Of a DNA stretch of 64,000 bases, positions 9,414 through 18,396 are shown piece after piece (the stretch's first letter is position 1; each line of letters opens with the position of its first letter). Under the pieces are notes generated by a model. That model ran no database searches. It was not told where the DNA came from and saw only the letters and a program-made list of their open reading frames with translations. The position numbers and the translations under genes are program-made. Origin of the DNA: Tenacibaculum mesophilum (GTDB lineage Bacteria; Bacteroidota; Bacteroidia; Flavobacteriales; Flavobacteriaceae); contig NZ_CP032544.1 of assembly GCF_003867075.1 (NCBI RefSeq), positions 1,230,001 to 1,294,000 on the forward strand, written 5' to 3'.

Positions 9414-9998
9414 ATGAAAAATCAACAAATTGAAATTGAAAACTTATGGAGTCGATTTAAAAATTGGATTACTTCAAATGCTCCTCATTTATCAAAAGAC
9501 CTTCAGCCTGCAGTTCAACCAGAAGAAATAAAACAATTACAACAAACTATACAAACAGAATTACCTGAAGACTTTATAGCCTTTTTAAGTATACACAATG
9601 GTCAAAATAGCAATGCTGATGGTTTTATAGATGCTGAAGAGTTACTTTCTTCTGACCGAATAATGGACGAATGGAAAATTTGGTATGATTTATATCACAG
9701 TGGAGACTTTGATGATTGTGAAGCTGAGCCTGACGAAGAAATTAAAAATTTTTGGTGGAACCCTAAATGGATACCAATTACCTATGACGGATCAGGAAAT
9801 CATCTTTGTATAGATATGGACCCTACTGAAAATGGAACCAAAGGGCAAATAATAAGGATGTGGCATGACGATAGTATAAGAGAATTTATTGCTCCTTCTT
9901 TTAAAATTTTCTTTGAAAACTATTGTAACAATCTTGAAAATGGCAAATATGTTTACTCCGACGAATGGGGAGGTATAGTTAATAAAGAAGATGTTTAA
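9414..9998 (+). CDS. SMI1/KNR4 family protein
   Basis: A 194-residue acidic cytoplasmic protein. The SMI1/KNR4 (SUKH) fold is visible: LPEDFIAFLSIHNGQNS, then WIPITYDGSGNHLCIDMDP and the C-terminal helix region FKIFFENYCNNLENG. In bacteria this superfamily often provides immunity to polymorphic toxins, but stand-alone members also occur. The neighbour at 10044 (SUFU-like) belongs to another superfamily with the same reputation; no toxin gene is adjacent. Function beyond the family is not assigned. Confidence 0.85.
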   Translation: MKNQQIEIENLWSRFKNWITSNAPHLSKDLQPAVQPEEIKQLQQTIQTELPEDFIAFLSIHNGQNSNADGFIDAEELLSSDRIMDEWKIWYDLYHSGDFDDCEAEPDEEIKNFWWNPKWIPITYDGSGNHLCIDMDPTENGTKGQIIRMWHDDSIREFIAPSFKIFFENYCNNLENGKYVYSDEWGGIVNKEDV

Positions 9999-10043
9999 AT
10001 CATTTTTTTTACACTGTAAAAACTATAAACAATACACAACATT

Positions 10044-10718
10044 ATGAATTACGAACAACATTTTCAACGCTCATCTGAGATTAGAAATGAATACTGGCAA
10101 CAAACAGGAACTCCTTTTTCTGATGTTATAGGAAGTATGATTAACCCTACCTTTTTAGGAGGGCCAAAATGGCCTTCTTTGCGACAAGCACATATAGGAA
10201 TCAATACTGATAATGAAACTATTATAGCTACAGACGGATTAAGTGATCCATATGACGACTACGATACAAACTCAGAAAACCAAACCTATAACGGTATTGG
10301 TTTAGAGCTCTATGCAATTAGCGGTAATAAATATGAAGACATTCAACAGGTTATTGATTCTTGGGAATTTAAAGTTATACGAAGAGCAAGTAATATTGCT
10401 GCTGCAAACCCTAATATTTCATATACTATAAATGATTACACCTACATTTCAACTACTATTGATAGTAGTGAATTACCTGAATATTTTGTAAATGAAGATG
10501 AAGAGGTTGGTATATTGTTAGGTTTAAAAAATAACAGTATTAGTGACTCTTTAAAATTAAGTATTGAAGAAATAGCATTGGTTAACATAACACATTTAAC
10601 TCCAAAAGAATTAGCTTATATATTAGAAAATGGAGCTGAGGGAAGAAATAAAGTAGCAGAATTACTTACTAATAAAAATTTTCATAAATTAACATCTCAA
10701 CGAGAATCTGTTATATAA
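10044..10718 (+). CDS. SUFU-like (suppressor of fused) family protein, tentative
   Basis: A 224-residue cytoplasmic protein without signal peptide. Phrases such as ETIIATDGLSDPYDDYD and NGIGLELYAISGN resemble the suppressor-of-fused domain found in bacterial immunity-type proteins; this rests on memory of the pattern and is tentative. It follows the SMI1/KNR4 gene by 45 bases on the same strand and is followed by the SMR transporter gene after 29 bases, so all may be co-transcribed. No catalytic motif is visible. Confidence 0.5.
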   Translation: MNYEQHFQRSSEIRNEYWQQTGTPFSDVIGSMINPTFLGGPKWPSLRQAHIGINTDNETIIATDGLSDPYDDYDTNSENQTYNGIGLELYAISGNKYEDIQQVIDSWEFKVIRRASNIAAANPNISYTINDYTYISTTIDSSELPEYFVNEDEEVGILLGLKNNSISDSLKLSIEEIALVNITHLTPKELAYILENGAEGRNKVAELLTNKNFHKLTSQRESVI

Positions 10719-10747
10719 AATAATCAGTTAACAGTAAAATTTAATAA

Positions 10748-11074
10748 ATGAATTGGACTTTATTAATTACAGCTGGGCTTTTTGAAGTCGCTTTTGCTGC
10801 TTGTCTTGGCAAGGCTAAAGAAGCCACGGGAATTGAAGCTTCTTACTGGTATATAGGCTTTTTAGTTTGTTTATCTATCAGTATGTTACTTCTTATAAAA
10901 GTAACACAAGAGCTACCTATTGGAACTGCTTATGCAGTTTGGACAGGTATAGGAGCTGTAGGAACAGTATTAATTGGGATTCTGATTTTTAAAGAACCTG
11001 CTACATTTTGGCGACTCTTTTTTATCACTACCTTAATTATTTCAATTGTAGGACTAAAAGTAGTTTCTCACTAA
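10748..11074 (+). CDS. sugE: SMR family transporter, SugE/Gdx-like
   Basis: A 108-residue protein with four membrane helices, the size of the small multidrug resistance family. The conserved glutamate is in AGLFEVAFA (residue ~13). The stretch GTAYAVWTGIGAVGTVLIGI is typical of the SugE/Gdx branch, which exports guanidinium ions as antiparallel dimers, rather than the EmrE branch. I see no guanidine riboswitch in the 29-base gap before it. Substrate is inferred from branch-specific sequence. Confidence 0.85.
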   Translation: MNWTLLITAGLFEVAFAACLGKAKEATGIEASYWYIGFLVCLSISMLLLIKVTQELPIGTAYAVWTGIGAVGTVLIGILIFKEPATFWRLFFITTLIISIVGLKVVSH

Positions 11075-11083
11075 CTATAAAAC

Positions 11084-11443
11084 ATGAAAACAACACCAAA
11101 ACACGACGAAAGAATTGCAAACATAACTTTTGCTTCTGTTTATCCACACTATGTTACGAAAGTTGAGAAAAAAGGTAGAACTAAAGAGGAGTTACATCAA
11201 ATAATTGAATGGTTAACTGGTTTTGATAACCAGATGTTAAACAACTTAATTGATCAAAAAGTAACTTTTGAAACCTTCTTCAAAGAAGCCAACTTAAATC
11301 CAAATGCCCATTTAATTACAGGTGTTATTTGTGGTTATCGAATAGAAGAAATCGAAACTCCGTTAACGAAGCAAGTTCGCTATTTAGACAAGCTTGTAGA
11401 TGAATTAGCTAAAGGTCGTAAAATGGAAAAAATTTTACGATAA
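11084..11443 (+). CDS. DUF2200 family protein
   Basis: A 119-residue cytoplasmic protein. The opening region [20 protein letters not shown] and the later [23 protein letters not shown] and [20 protein letters not shown] are characteristic of DUF2200, a widespread family of unknown function. It starts 9 bases after the sugE-like gene, so the two probably share a transcript. Confidence 0.85.
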   Translation: MKTTPKHDERIANITFASVYPHYVTKVEKKGRTKEELHQIIEWLTGFDNQMLNNLIDQKVTFETFFKEANLNPNAHLITGVICGYRIEEIETPLTKQVRYLDKLVDELAKGRKMEKILR

Positions 11444-11597
11444 ACCTTTTAGGGTACTTAATAATTTTTAACCCTACCTTCTCACAATACCTCTTTATTT
11501 ACAAGACTTTCAAGACGAATATCTTTTTTATAAAAAATAAAAACACCAGCAAAGATGATAAAAATTGAATACATTTGCTTTTGTTAATTTTCAACAC

Positions 11598-12176
11598 ATG
11601 AAACTAGTTTTTGCTACTAATAATCTAAACAAACTTGCTGAAGTACAAAAAATGCTCCCTAGCTCTATTGAGTTACTTTCTTTGAAAGATATCGATTGCT
11701 TTGATGATATTGAAGAAACTGCAACTACTTTAGAAGGTAATGCTAAGATTAAAGCAAATTACATTACCGAAAAATTTGGATATAATTGTTTTGCCGACGA
11801 TACAGGTTTAGAGGTAGAAGCTTTAAATGGAGAACCAGGAGTATATTCTGCTCGCTACGCAGGTGAACCTGCTAATGCTGAAAACAACATGCAAAAACTA
11901 TTAACAGCGTTGGATAATAAAACTGATAGAAATGCTCAGTTTAGGACTTCTATTTGTTTAAATTTAGACAAAAAACAGTTTTTATTTGATGGAGTTTGTA
12001 AAGGAACTATTTTAACATCTAAACAAGGTGAAAAAGGTTTTGGATATGATCCTATTTTTCAACCTGAAGGATACAATAAATCATTTGCAGAAATGACTTC
12101 AGAAGAAAAGAACAAAATAAGCCATAGAGGATTAGCAATTCAACAATTAGTAGCATTTTTAAAATCAATTAACTAA
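11598..12176 (+). CDS. rdgB: Non-canonical purine NTP pyrophosphatase (XTP/dITP diphosphatase)
   Basis: The family-typical start is [16 protein letters not shown] at 11598; an in-frame upstream ATG at 11565 would add 11 residues unlike the family. The 192-residue product has the HAM1/RdgB landmarks: substrate-loop [26 protein letters not shown] and [12 protein letters not shown], plus the C-terminal SHRG. It hydrolyses dITP and XTP to monophosphates and so prevents mutagenic incorporation. The next gene begins on the base after its stop codon. Confidence 0.96.
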   Translation: MKLVFATNNLNKLAEVQKMLPSSIELLSLKDIDCFDDIEETATTLEGNAKIKANYITEKFGYNCFADDTGLEVEALNGEPGVYSARYAGEPANAENNMQKLLTALDNKTDRNAQFRTSICLNLDKKQFLFDGVCKGTILTSKQGEKGFGYDPIFQPEGYNKSFAEMTSEEKNKISHRGLAIQQLVAFLKSIN

Positions 12177-13208
12177 TTGAATTTATCAAAAACATACACC
12201 TTTCATTTTTTACTTTTATCGGTTTTACTGATCTTTTTTTTATTATTAAACATTAGCTTAGGTTCCGTATCAATACCTTTAAAAGAAATTTTCAATTCCT
12301 TATTTGGTAATCCAGTAGCAAAAGATAGTTGGGAAACCATTATTATCAACTACCGCTTACCTAAAGCAATTACTGCAATACTGGTAGGATCTGGATTAGC
12401 CATAAGTGGTTTGTTAATGCAAACATTATTCAGAAATCCACTTGCTGGTCCTTTCGTATTAGGAATATCTTCTGGCGCAAGCCTTGGTGTAGCATTACTC
12501 ATTTTAGGCTCTAGTGTTTTTGGAGGATTTTTTTTAGTAGCAATCTACTCCAACTGGGCATTAGCCATTGCTGCTAGTGCAGGATCTTTCTTAGTATTAT
12601 CAGCGGTTATTATCGCTGCAAATAGAGTTCGTAATACGATGTCTATTTTAATTATTGGATTAATGTTTGGCTCATTAACATCAGCAGTTATTAGCGTATT
12701 AGCTTTTTTTAGTGAAGCTGAACAAATACAACAATATTTATTTTGGAGCTTTGGAAGTTTGGGTAATCTAACTTGGACTGAACTTTCTGTTTTTGGAATT
12801 ATTTATCTCGTAGGAATTCTTGGAACATTCTCTGTCATAAAACCTCTAAACAGCTTTTTACTAGGCGAAAACTATGCAAAAAGCTTAGGAATTAATATTA
12901 AAAAAAGTAGAAATATCATTTTACTAATCACAAGTATTCTTACAGGAGTAATTACAGCGTTTTCAGGTCCTATTGCTTTTGTTGGACTAGCTGTTCCTCA
13001 TATAGCTAAAATGATTTTCTCTACATCAAATCATAAAATTTTATTACCCGCTGTTGCCTTAATTGGAGCTATTATTCTTTTAATTTGTGACAGTATAGCG
13101 CAGTTACCCACAAGCGAATTCACTTTACCTATTAACGCAATAACATCATTATTTGGAGCACCTGTAGTTATATGGCTATTAATTAGGAAGAAGAAAATAT
13201 ATGTGTAA
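12177..13208 (+). CDS. FecCD-type iron/B12 ABC transporter permease
   Basis: A 343-residue, very hydrophobic protein with about nine to ten membrane helices. It uses a TTG start immediately after the rdgB stop. BtuC/FecCD landmarks: SGLLMQTLFRNPLAGPFVLG, SGASLGVALLI, and FSGPIAFVGLAVPHIAKMIF near the ATPase-coupling region. It would form the inner membrane channel for a siderophore-iron, haem or cobalamin complex. The partner ATPase follows; no periplasmic binding protein gene is adjacent. Confidence 0.93.
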   Translation: MNLSKTYTFHFLLLSVLLIFFLLLNISLGSVSIPLKEIFNSLFGNPVAKDSWETIIINYRLPKAITAILVGSGLAISGLLMQTLFRNPLAGPFVLGISSGASLGVALLILGSSVFGGFFLVAIYSNWALAIAASAGSFLVLSAVIIAANRVRNTMSILIIGLMFGSLTSAVISVLAFFSEAEQIQQYLFWSFGSLGNLTWTELSVFGIIYLVGILGTFSVIKPLNSFLLGENYAKSLGINIKKSRNIILLITSILTGVITAFSGPIAFVGLAVPHIAKMIFSTSNHKILLPAVALIGAIILLICDSIAQLPTSEFTLPINAITSLFGAPVVIWLLIRKKKIYV

Positions 13209-13222
13209 AACTAAGATTATAA

Positions 13223-14038
13223 ACAGTTAAACAAGCAAACATCAATCAACAACAAAAACATATCGTCTTACAAACAGAAAATCTTTCAATAGGATACAAA
13301 TCAAAAAGGCAAGAAACAGTTATTGCTTCAGCTATTGATTTAGCTATCGAAAAAGGAAAATTTGTTGCTTTGTTAGGTAAAAATGGAATTGGAAAATCAA
13401 CCTTACTCCGTACCATTTCTAAGGTTCAAAAACCTTTGAACGGAATTATAAAAATCAATCAAAAAGAACTTTCAACCTACACCAGTCAAGAATTATCTAC
13501 TACCCTAAGCTTAGTATTAACCGAACGTTTACCCCTAAGCCAGCTAACTGTTTTTGAACTCGTTGCTCTAGGACGTCAACCTTACACCAACTGGATTGAC
13601 AAACTAACTCAAGAACATCTAAAAAAAATTCTCTGGGCAATTGAACAGACAGAAATCTCCCATTTAAAAGATAAACGATTTTATGAATTGAGCGATGGTC
13701 AGCTACAACGAGTACTTATTGCTAGAGCTTTGGCTCAAGATACTGAAATCATTATTTTAGATGAACCTACTGCTCATTTAGATATACATCATACATTCAA
13801 AGTGTTTTCTTTATTAAAAAAACTCGTAAAGAATACAAGAAAAACTATCATTATATCTACCCACGAAGTGAATTTAGCCATTCAACTTGCAGATGAATTC
13901 ATACTTCTTTCTGAAAAACAACTATATACAGGTACTTCACAAGACTTAATTAGTAAAAATGCTTTTGAAAAACTTTTTCCAAAAGAATTAATAAGTTTTA
14001 ACAAAACATTAGAACAATTCGTTATCAAGAAAAATTAA
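13223..14038 (+). CDS. Iron/B12-type ABC transporter ATPase, start codon unresolved
   Basis: The open frame runs from 13223 (after a TAA) to 14038 and encodes a complete FecE/BtuD-like ATPase. An N-terminal strand lies before Walker A (QTENLSIGYKSKR), then Walker A GKNGIGKST, LSDGQLQRVLIARAL (signature, with D replacing the usual second G of LSGGQ) and Walker B IIILDEPTAHLD, with H-loop STHEV. The oddity is the 5' end: between 13223 and 13369 there is no ATG, GTG or TTG. The first TTG (13370) falls inside Walker A and would delete the N-terminal strands. Either a rare start (ATC/ATA) is used, or one extra base separates it from an upstream ATG at 13201 that opens MCKTKIINS before a TAA. It pairs with the permease upstream. 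Confidence 0.85.
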   Translation, partial: TVKQANINQQQKHIVLQTENLSIGYKSKRQETVIASAIDLAIEKGKFVALLGKNGIGKSTLLRTISKVQKPLNGIIKINQKELSTYTSQELSTTLSLVLTERLPLSQLTVFELVALGRQPYTNWIDKLTQEHLKKILWAIEQTEISHLKDKRFYELSDGQLQRVLIARALAQDTEIIILDEPTAHLDIHHTFKVFSLLKKLVKNTRKTIIISTHEVNLAIQLADEFILLSEKQLYTGTSQDLISKNAFEKLFPKELISFNKTLEQFVIKKN

Positions 14039-14040
14039 AT

Positions 14041-14070
14041 TTGAGCAATTGTAACATTTTCTTACTTTTG
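14041..14070 (+). promoter_or_regulatory. Bacteroidota sigma-A promoter (TTG-N19-TAnnTTTG)
   Basis: TTG at 14041-14043 and TACTTTTG at 14063-14070 have the ideal 19-base spacing. This perfect match lies 33 bases upstream of the M28 peptidase ATG. Transcription would begin about five bases after the element. Confidence 0.75.
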
Positions 14071-14103
14071 AAACTAATCGAACTAAACAAACCTTAACTA
14101 TTG

Positions 14104-15138
14104 ATGAAAAAATTACTTTTTATGGCTAGTGCAATTGCATTGGTAGCATGTGGTTCTAGCAAAGAAACAGCTAGTACTGATAATGATACTACTGATTTTG
14201 CAGCTAAATATGCCAAAACTATTACTGCAAAAGATTTAGGAAAACATCTATTTATCTATGCTTCAGATGAATTTGAAGGAAGAAACACGGGGGAGCCTGG
14301 ACAAAAAAAAGCGGTAAAGTATTTAAAAGATTTCTATGTTAGTCAAGGAATAGCTTCTCCTTTAAGTGGTGATGATCACTTTCAAGAAGTACCTTCTGAA
14401 TACTTAAGTAACAACCGTAGAGGAATGACTTTAAAAGATTCTGAAAATGTTGTTGCTTTTATCAAAGGAACGGAAAAACCAGATGAAATAGTAGTTATTT
14501 CAGCTCACTTAGATCACGAGGGAGTTAAAAATGGAGAAATATACAATGGTGCCGATGATGATGGATCAGGAACTGTAGCTATTTTAGAAATTGCTGAAGC
14601 TTTTAAACAAGCTGCCGATGCTGGTAAAGGCCCTAAACGTTCTATTTTATTTTTACACGTTACAGGTGAAGAAAAAGGTTTATTAGGATCTAAATATTAT
14701 ACTGAAAATCCAATTTTCCCATTGGCTAATACTGTTACCAACTTGAACATTGATATGATTGGTAGAGTTGATGACCGCCATAAAGGAAATCCAAATTATG
14801 TATACTTAATCGGTTCTGATAAGTTAAGTACTGAATTACATAACATTTCTGAAGCGATGAATAAAAAATATACTAACATCGATTTAGATTATAAATATAA
14901 CGATGATAACGACCCTAATCGTTTTTATTATCGTTCTGACCACTATAATTTTGCTAAGCACAACATTCCTATTATTTTTTATTTTAATGGAACACATGCC
15001 GACTATCACAGACCAACTGACACTCCTGACAAAATCAATTATGAAATGTTAGAGAACAGAACTCGTTTGGTTTTCCATACAGCTTGGGAAGTTGCGAATC
15101 GTGAGAATCGTGTTGTGGTTGATAAAGCCGCAGAATAA
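14104..15138 (+). CDS. M28 family zinc aminopeptidase, lipoprotein
   Basis: A 344-residue protein starting at the ATG at 14104 (a TTG directly before it is less likely). The signal peptide ends in a lipobox (IALVAC) and the lipidated cysteine is followed by a low-complexity linker. The M28 domain shows the metal site in order: SAHLDHEG, NGADDDGSG, GEEKGLLGSKYY, NIDMIGR, and a final histidine in NGTHADYHRPTDT. It probably removes N-terminal residues from peptides in the periplasm or at the outer membrane. It is a single-gene unit with its own promoter and terminator. Confidence 0.93.
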   Translation: MKKLLFMASAIALVACGSSKETASTDNDTTDFAAKYAKTITAKDLGKHLFIYASDEFEGRNTGEPGQKKAVKYLKDFYVSQGIASPLSGDDHFQEVPSEYLSNNRRGMTLKDSENVVAFIKGTEKPDEIVVISAHLDHEGVKNGEIYNGADDDGSGTVAILEIAEAFKQAADAGKGPKRSILFLHVTGEEKGLLGSKYYTENPIFPLANTVTNLNIDMIGRVDDRHKGNPNYVYLIGSDKLSTELHNISEAMNKKYTNIDLDYKYNDDNDPNRFYYRSDHYNFAKHNIPIIFYFNGTHADYHRPTDTPDKINYEMLENRTRLVFHTAWEVANRENRVVVDKAAE

Positions 15139-15167
15139 GGTCTAATCAAATTTAAATTATAAAGTTT

Positions 15168-15198
15168 AAAAGCTCATCTAAATTAGATGGGCTTTTTT
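15168..15198 (+). terminator. Intrinsic terminator of the M28 peptidase gene
   Basis: A 10-bp stem AGCTCATCTA/TAGATGGGCT (15171-15193, one G-U pair) has a 3-base loop followed by a T-run. Confidence 0.85.
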
Positions 15199-15342
15199 AT
15201 TTTCTTTAATATTACTCTTAAAATATATCTCTTTTTAAACTTAAAAAAGAACCCTAACCAGATTATTTATCTACTAAAAAAAATAAATTAGAAAAATAAT
15301 CTAAATATCAAACTAATACCTGATAAATAACATTCCTTAGTT

Positions 15343-15350
15343 TACATTTG
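15343..15350 (+). promoter_or_regulatory. Bacteroidota -7 element upstream of histidine decarboxylase
   Basis: TACATTTG matches TAnnTTTG, 20 bases upstream of the ATG at 15371. A -33 TTG at ideal spacing is missing. It implies a very short 5' leader. Confidence 0.45.
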
Positions 15351-15370
15351 CCCGCTTAAATTTTAATACT

Positions 15371-16540
15371 ATGGTTAACGAAGGGAAATTATCATTAGAA
15401 AATCAACAAAAACTAGATAAATTACAAGAAGAATTAGCTTCTGCTCGCGATACTTTTTTAGGATATCCTGTATCAAAAGATTTCGATTATTCAGAATTAA
15501 ATAAATTTTTTCAATATCCAATTAACAACCTTGGTGATCCTTTCGAACAAGGCACTTATCGTGTGCGAACCCATGAAATGGAACGTGAGGTTATTGCATT
15601 TTTCGCAAAACTATTTAGAGCAAATCCGAAAGACTTTTGGGGATATGTTACCAACGGTGGTTCAGAGAGTAACCTGTATGGTTTATACATTGCTCGTGAA
15701 TTATTTCCTAAAGCTATGGTATACTATTCTGAATCTACTCATTATAGTGTACGTAAGAATATCCATTTATTAAATATCCCAAGTATTGTAATTAAATCGC
15801 AAGAAAATGGCGAGATGGATTATGAAGATTTTGAAAACACTGTTCGTATGAACCGTCACAAACCAGTAATTGTATTGGCAACTTTTGGTACAACGATGAA
15901 AGAAGCAAAAGACGATATAGGTAGAATTAAAGGAATTTTAAGCAACCTTGCTATCCAAGACCATTATATTCATTGTGATGCTGCCTTAGCTGGCTCTTTT
16001 GGACCGTTCATGCAACCTCGTCTCCCTTTCGATTTTATGGATGGTGCTGACAGTATATCTATTAGTGGACATAAATTTATTGGTTCACCAATACCTACTG
16101 GTGTCTTAATGGCTAAACGATCTAACAGAGACAGAATTGCTAAAGGAATTTCTTACATCGGTTCTTTTGATACTACTATTACAGGCTCTCGTAACGGACA
16201 TTCTCCTTTATTCTTGTGGTATGCCTTAAAACAATTAGGTGTTGAGGGTCTACAACAACGTTACCTACATAGCTTAGCTGTAGCTGAATATTGCGAAGCT
16301 GAATTACAAAAAATTGGAGTAAATGCTTGGAGAAACCCAAATGCAATTACTGTTGTATTACCAAAAACTCCACAAAGTATTAAAGATAAATGGCAGTTAG
16401 CTACTGAAGGGAACATTTCTCATGTTATTTGTATGCCTAACGTAACAAAAACTCAAATTGATGAATTTGTAAATGACTTAAAAAATTGTACAGAACAAAT
16501 TATTGAGGAGGAATTTTCCTATGATTTTTCATTAAGCTAA
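15371..16540 (+). CDS. hdc: Pyridoxal-phosphate histidine decarboxylase
   Basis: A 389-residue cytoplasmic enzyme, the length of the Gram-negative PLP-dependent histidine decarboxylases. Matching segments are FLGYPVSKDFDYSEL, YPINNLGDPFE, GYVTNGGSESNLYGLYIARE, YYSESTHYSVRKN, HCDAALAGSFGPF and ITGSRNGHSPLFLWYA. The Schiff-base lysine is in SISGHKFIGSPIPTG (~residue 235). The expected reaction is histidine to histamine plus CO2. Related group II decarboxylases in siderophore pathways are an alternative, but the SGHKFIGSPIP and ITGSRNGH pattern favours histidine. It forms a single-gene unit; the beta-barrel gene follows after 54 bases. Confidence 0.88.
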   Translation: MVNEGKLSLENQQKLDKLQEELASARDTFLGYPVSKDFDYSELNKFFQYPINNLGDPFEQGTYRVRTHEMEREVIAFFAKLFRANPKDFWGYVTNGGSESNLYGLYIARELFPKAMVYYSESTHYSVRKNIHLLNIPSIVIKSQENGEMDYEDFENTVRMNRHKPVIVLATFGTTMKEAKDDIGRIKGILSNLAIQDHYIHCDAALAGSFGPFMQPRLPFDFMDGADSISISGHKFIGSPIPTGVLMAKRSNRDRIAKGISYIGSFDTTITGSRNGHSPLFLWYALKQLGVEGLQQRYLHSLAVAEYCEAELQKIGVNAWRNPNAITVVLPKTPQSIKDKWQLATEGNISHVICMPNVTKTQIDEFVNDLKNCTEQIIEEEFSYDFSLS

Positions 16541-16594
16541 CCTTTTATTAATCTAAGACAAGTACTTTTGATTGCTTTAAAAGAAAATTTAATT

Positions 16595-17236
16595 ATGAAG
16601 AAATTATTATTAAGTACAATGCTATTTGCATTGTCATTTGCTTATGGGCAAGGAAAAAAAGAAAATGAAAAATTAACTATTGAAAAAGGCACGTGGTATG
16701 TTGGCGGGAATGTTTCTTTAGGACACACCAATTCCGAATTTGAAGATTCACCTAATACTTCTAAGTATTTTAATTTTAACTTCTCCCCTAAGATAGGTTA
16801 TACTTTCAACGACAACTTAATTCTAGGGTTGGGCTTAGGGTATGGATACACGGAAAGCGAGTCAGGAAACACAACAAATAATCAAGTAAACACAACTAAT
16901 CATTTTAGAGTTTTCCCTTACATCAAAAAATATTTTCCTGTTGGAAAGAAATTGACTATTTCGTTACAAGGAGAATTTAGGTATAGCTATTCAGAATATG
17001 AAAAAAATGACGTTTTAAATTCTAATGGAGGGCATACAAACGAGTATTTTATTGGTGTTCGACCAGGAATAACTTATTTCTTAAACAAAAATTTAGCTTT
17101 AGAGGCTAACATAGGAACTTTAGGATACAATAATGCTACACAAAAGTCCGGGAGTCCATCAAAAAGAACTTGGAGTTCTTTCAACTTTAATATAAACTCA
17201 ACTGATTTAATGTTCGGTTTATCATATTATTGGTAG
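16595..17236 (+). CDS. Outer membrane beta-barrel protein
   Basis: The start at 16595 gives a signal peptide (MKKLLLSTMLFALSFAYGQG); an in-frame ATT upstream at 16568 would only add a poor extension. The 213-residue product has alternating amphipathic strands and glycine-rich turns (IGYTFNDNLILGLGLGYGY) and ends in YYW, the terminal aromatic that marks barrels inserted by the BAM complex. It resembles small OmpW/OmpX-like outer membrane proteins. The substrate or role is unknown. Confidence 0.85.
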   Translation: MKKLLLSTMLFALSFAYGQGKKENEKLTIEKGTWYVGGNVSLGHTNSEFEDSPNTSKYFNFNFSPKIGYTFNDNLILGLGLGYGYTESESGNTTNNQVNTTNHFRVFPYIKKYFPVGKKLTISLQGEFRYSYSEYEKNDVLNSNGGHTNEYFIGVRPGITYFLNKNLALEANIGTLGYNNATQKSGSPSKRTWSSFNFNINSTDLMFGLSYYW

Positions 17237-17257
17237 TATTAAAGTTTACAAATCAAA

Positions 17258-17290
17258 CAAGAAACGCTAAGAAAATTCTTAGCGTTTTTT
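17258..17290. terminator. Bidirectional intrinsic terminator
   Basis: A perfect 12-bp stem AAACGCTAAGAA/TTCTTAGCGTTT (17262-17287) has a 2-base loop and a T-run on the right. It overlaps the last codons of the convergent methyltransferase gene. Confidence 0.85.
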
Positions 17291-18376
17291 TATACATTCT
17301 ATTATTTGAAACTTTTTATTTTGTTGTAATACACTTACCGAAGTAAAAAGCTTTGTTAAGTGCGTACTATAATTCAAATGTGAATTAGCAACTAACAAAA
17401 ATCTTCCGTTATTTTTCAAACAATTTTCTACTCCTTTAAAAAGGTTTAGTGCCACTTCAATATTATTCTCATATTCAAAATGAAAAGGAGGGTTCGATAC
17501 TACTAAATCAAAAGAATTTTGTTTTACCCCCTCTAAAGTATCATCACATAAAAATTCTGCTTTTTTTTCTTCTAAGTTAATTTTAGATGATTCTATAGCT
17601 AAGTTAAAATCATCTAGCAAAGTTACTTCTGCTTGTGGGTTTTGCTCAGTAACTTCATAAGCTATAATTCCATTTCCAGAAGCTACATCTAATACTTTTA
17701 ACTCCTCTGTTTTAACTTCTAAATTTTCTAAGAAAAATTGCGTTCCTATATCTATGCTTCCAGAAGAAAACACACCGTAATATTGCTGTAAGACTTTGCT
17801 TTTCCACTGGATGGTATTAATTAGATCCTTCTGTTTGACTTCTTTTTTAGGTACTTTTAAAATCAACAAACGTGCTTTTTTCCATGCTTTTGATTGAGTA
17901 ACCCCTTCAAAATATTGTTCAGCAACTTTTATAAAAGAAACTGAAAAATATTTAGTCATAAACCCACAAACTACTTCAGTATTTTCATGTGAAGCTTTAT
18001 GTATTTGTTGTAAAAACAACTCAAACAACTCTAATGACTTTGGAATTTTAATCAATGCTAAATCAACACTCTCTAAGTTGTCTAAAGGAGTTTTAAAATC
18101 GACTTCCGTAGAAATGTTATTCAGTTTTAAATTTTGACGAATTGCTTTTTGCTGACTAGCATACGTCCAAACAGCCGTAACTTTTTTATGCTGTAAAGCG
18201 CAATTCCACACTCCAAAACGGTCATTAAAAAGGTGTAAACCCTCTATATACTTATCGGTTATATAATCTAACACTAAGAGTTCAGCGTTACTCCAAGCTC
18301 GTAAACTTTTGTCGGAAGTCTTGGGGTAACGCTGTAATTGATATGTTTTTGACTGTATTTTTACTCTAGTATCCAA
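17279..18376 (-). CDS. RlmG/RsmC-like rRNA guanine-N2 methyltransferase
   Basis: A 365-residue protein in two halves. The C-terminal ~170 residues are a class I SAM methyltransferase: VLDVASGNGIIAYEV is motif I, and DLVVSNPPFHFEYE carries the NPPF catalytic motif of N2-guanine or N6-adenine methylases. The N-terminal half is the degenerate methyltransferase-like domain typical of RsmC and RlmG. The most likely target is a guanine in 16S or 23S rRNA; which one cannot be told. The stop lies inside the terminator shared with the convergent barrel gene. Confidence 0.82.
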   Translation of the reverse strand: MDTRVKIQSKTYQLQRYPKTSDKSLRAWSNAELLVLDYITDKYIEGLHLFNDRFGVWNCALQHKKVTAVWTYASQQKAIRQNLKLNNISTEVDFKTPLDNLESVDLALIKIPKSLELFELFLQQIHKASHENTEVVCGFMTKYFSVSFIKVAEQYFEGVTQSKAWKKARLLILKVPKKEVKQKDLINTIQWKSKVLQQYYGVFSSGSIDIGTQFFLENLEVKTEELKVLDVASGNGIIAYEVTEQNPQAEVTLLDDFNLAIESSKINLEEKKAEFLCDDTLEGVKQNSFDLVVSNPPFHFEYENNIEVALNLFKGVENCLKNNGRFLLVANSHLNYSTHLTKLFTSVSVLQQNKKFQIIECIKKR

Positions 18377-18396
18377 TTTTAACTAGTTTTCTTTAT

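Noticed and set aside
13370..14038. ABC ATPase starting at TTG 13370
   Set aside because: That codon is within Walker A; the two N-terminal strands encoded upstream are conserved in the family and present in the open frame.
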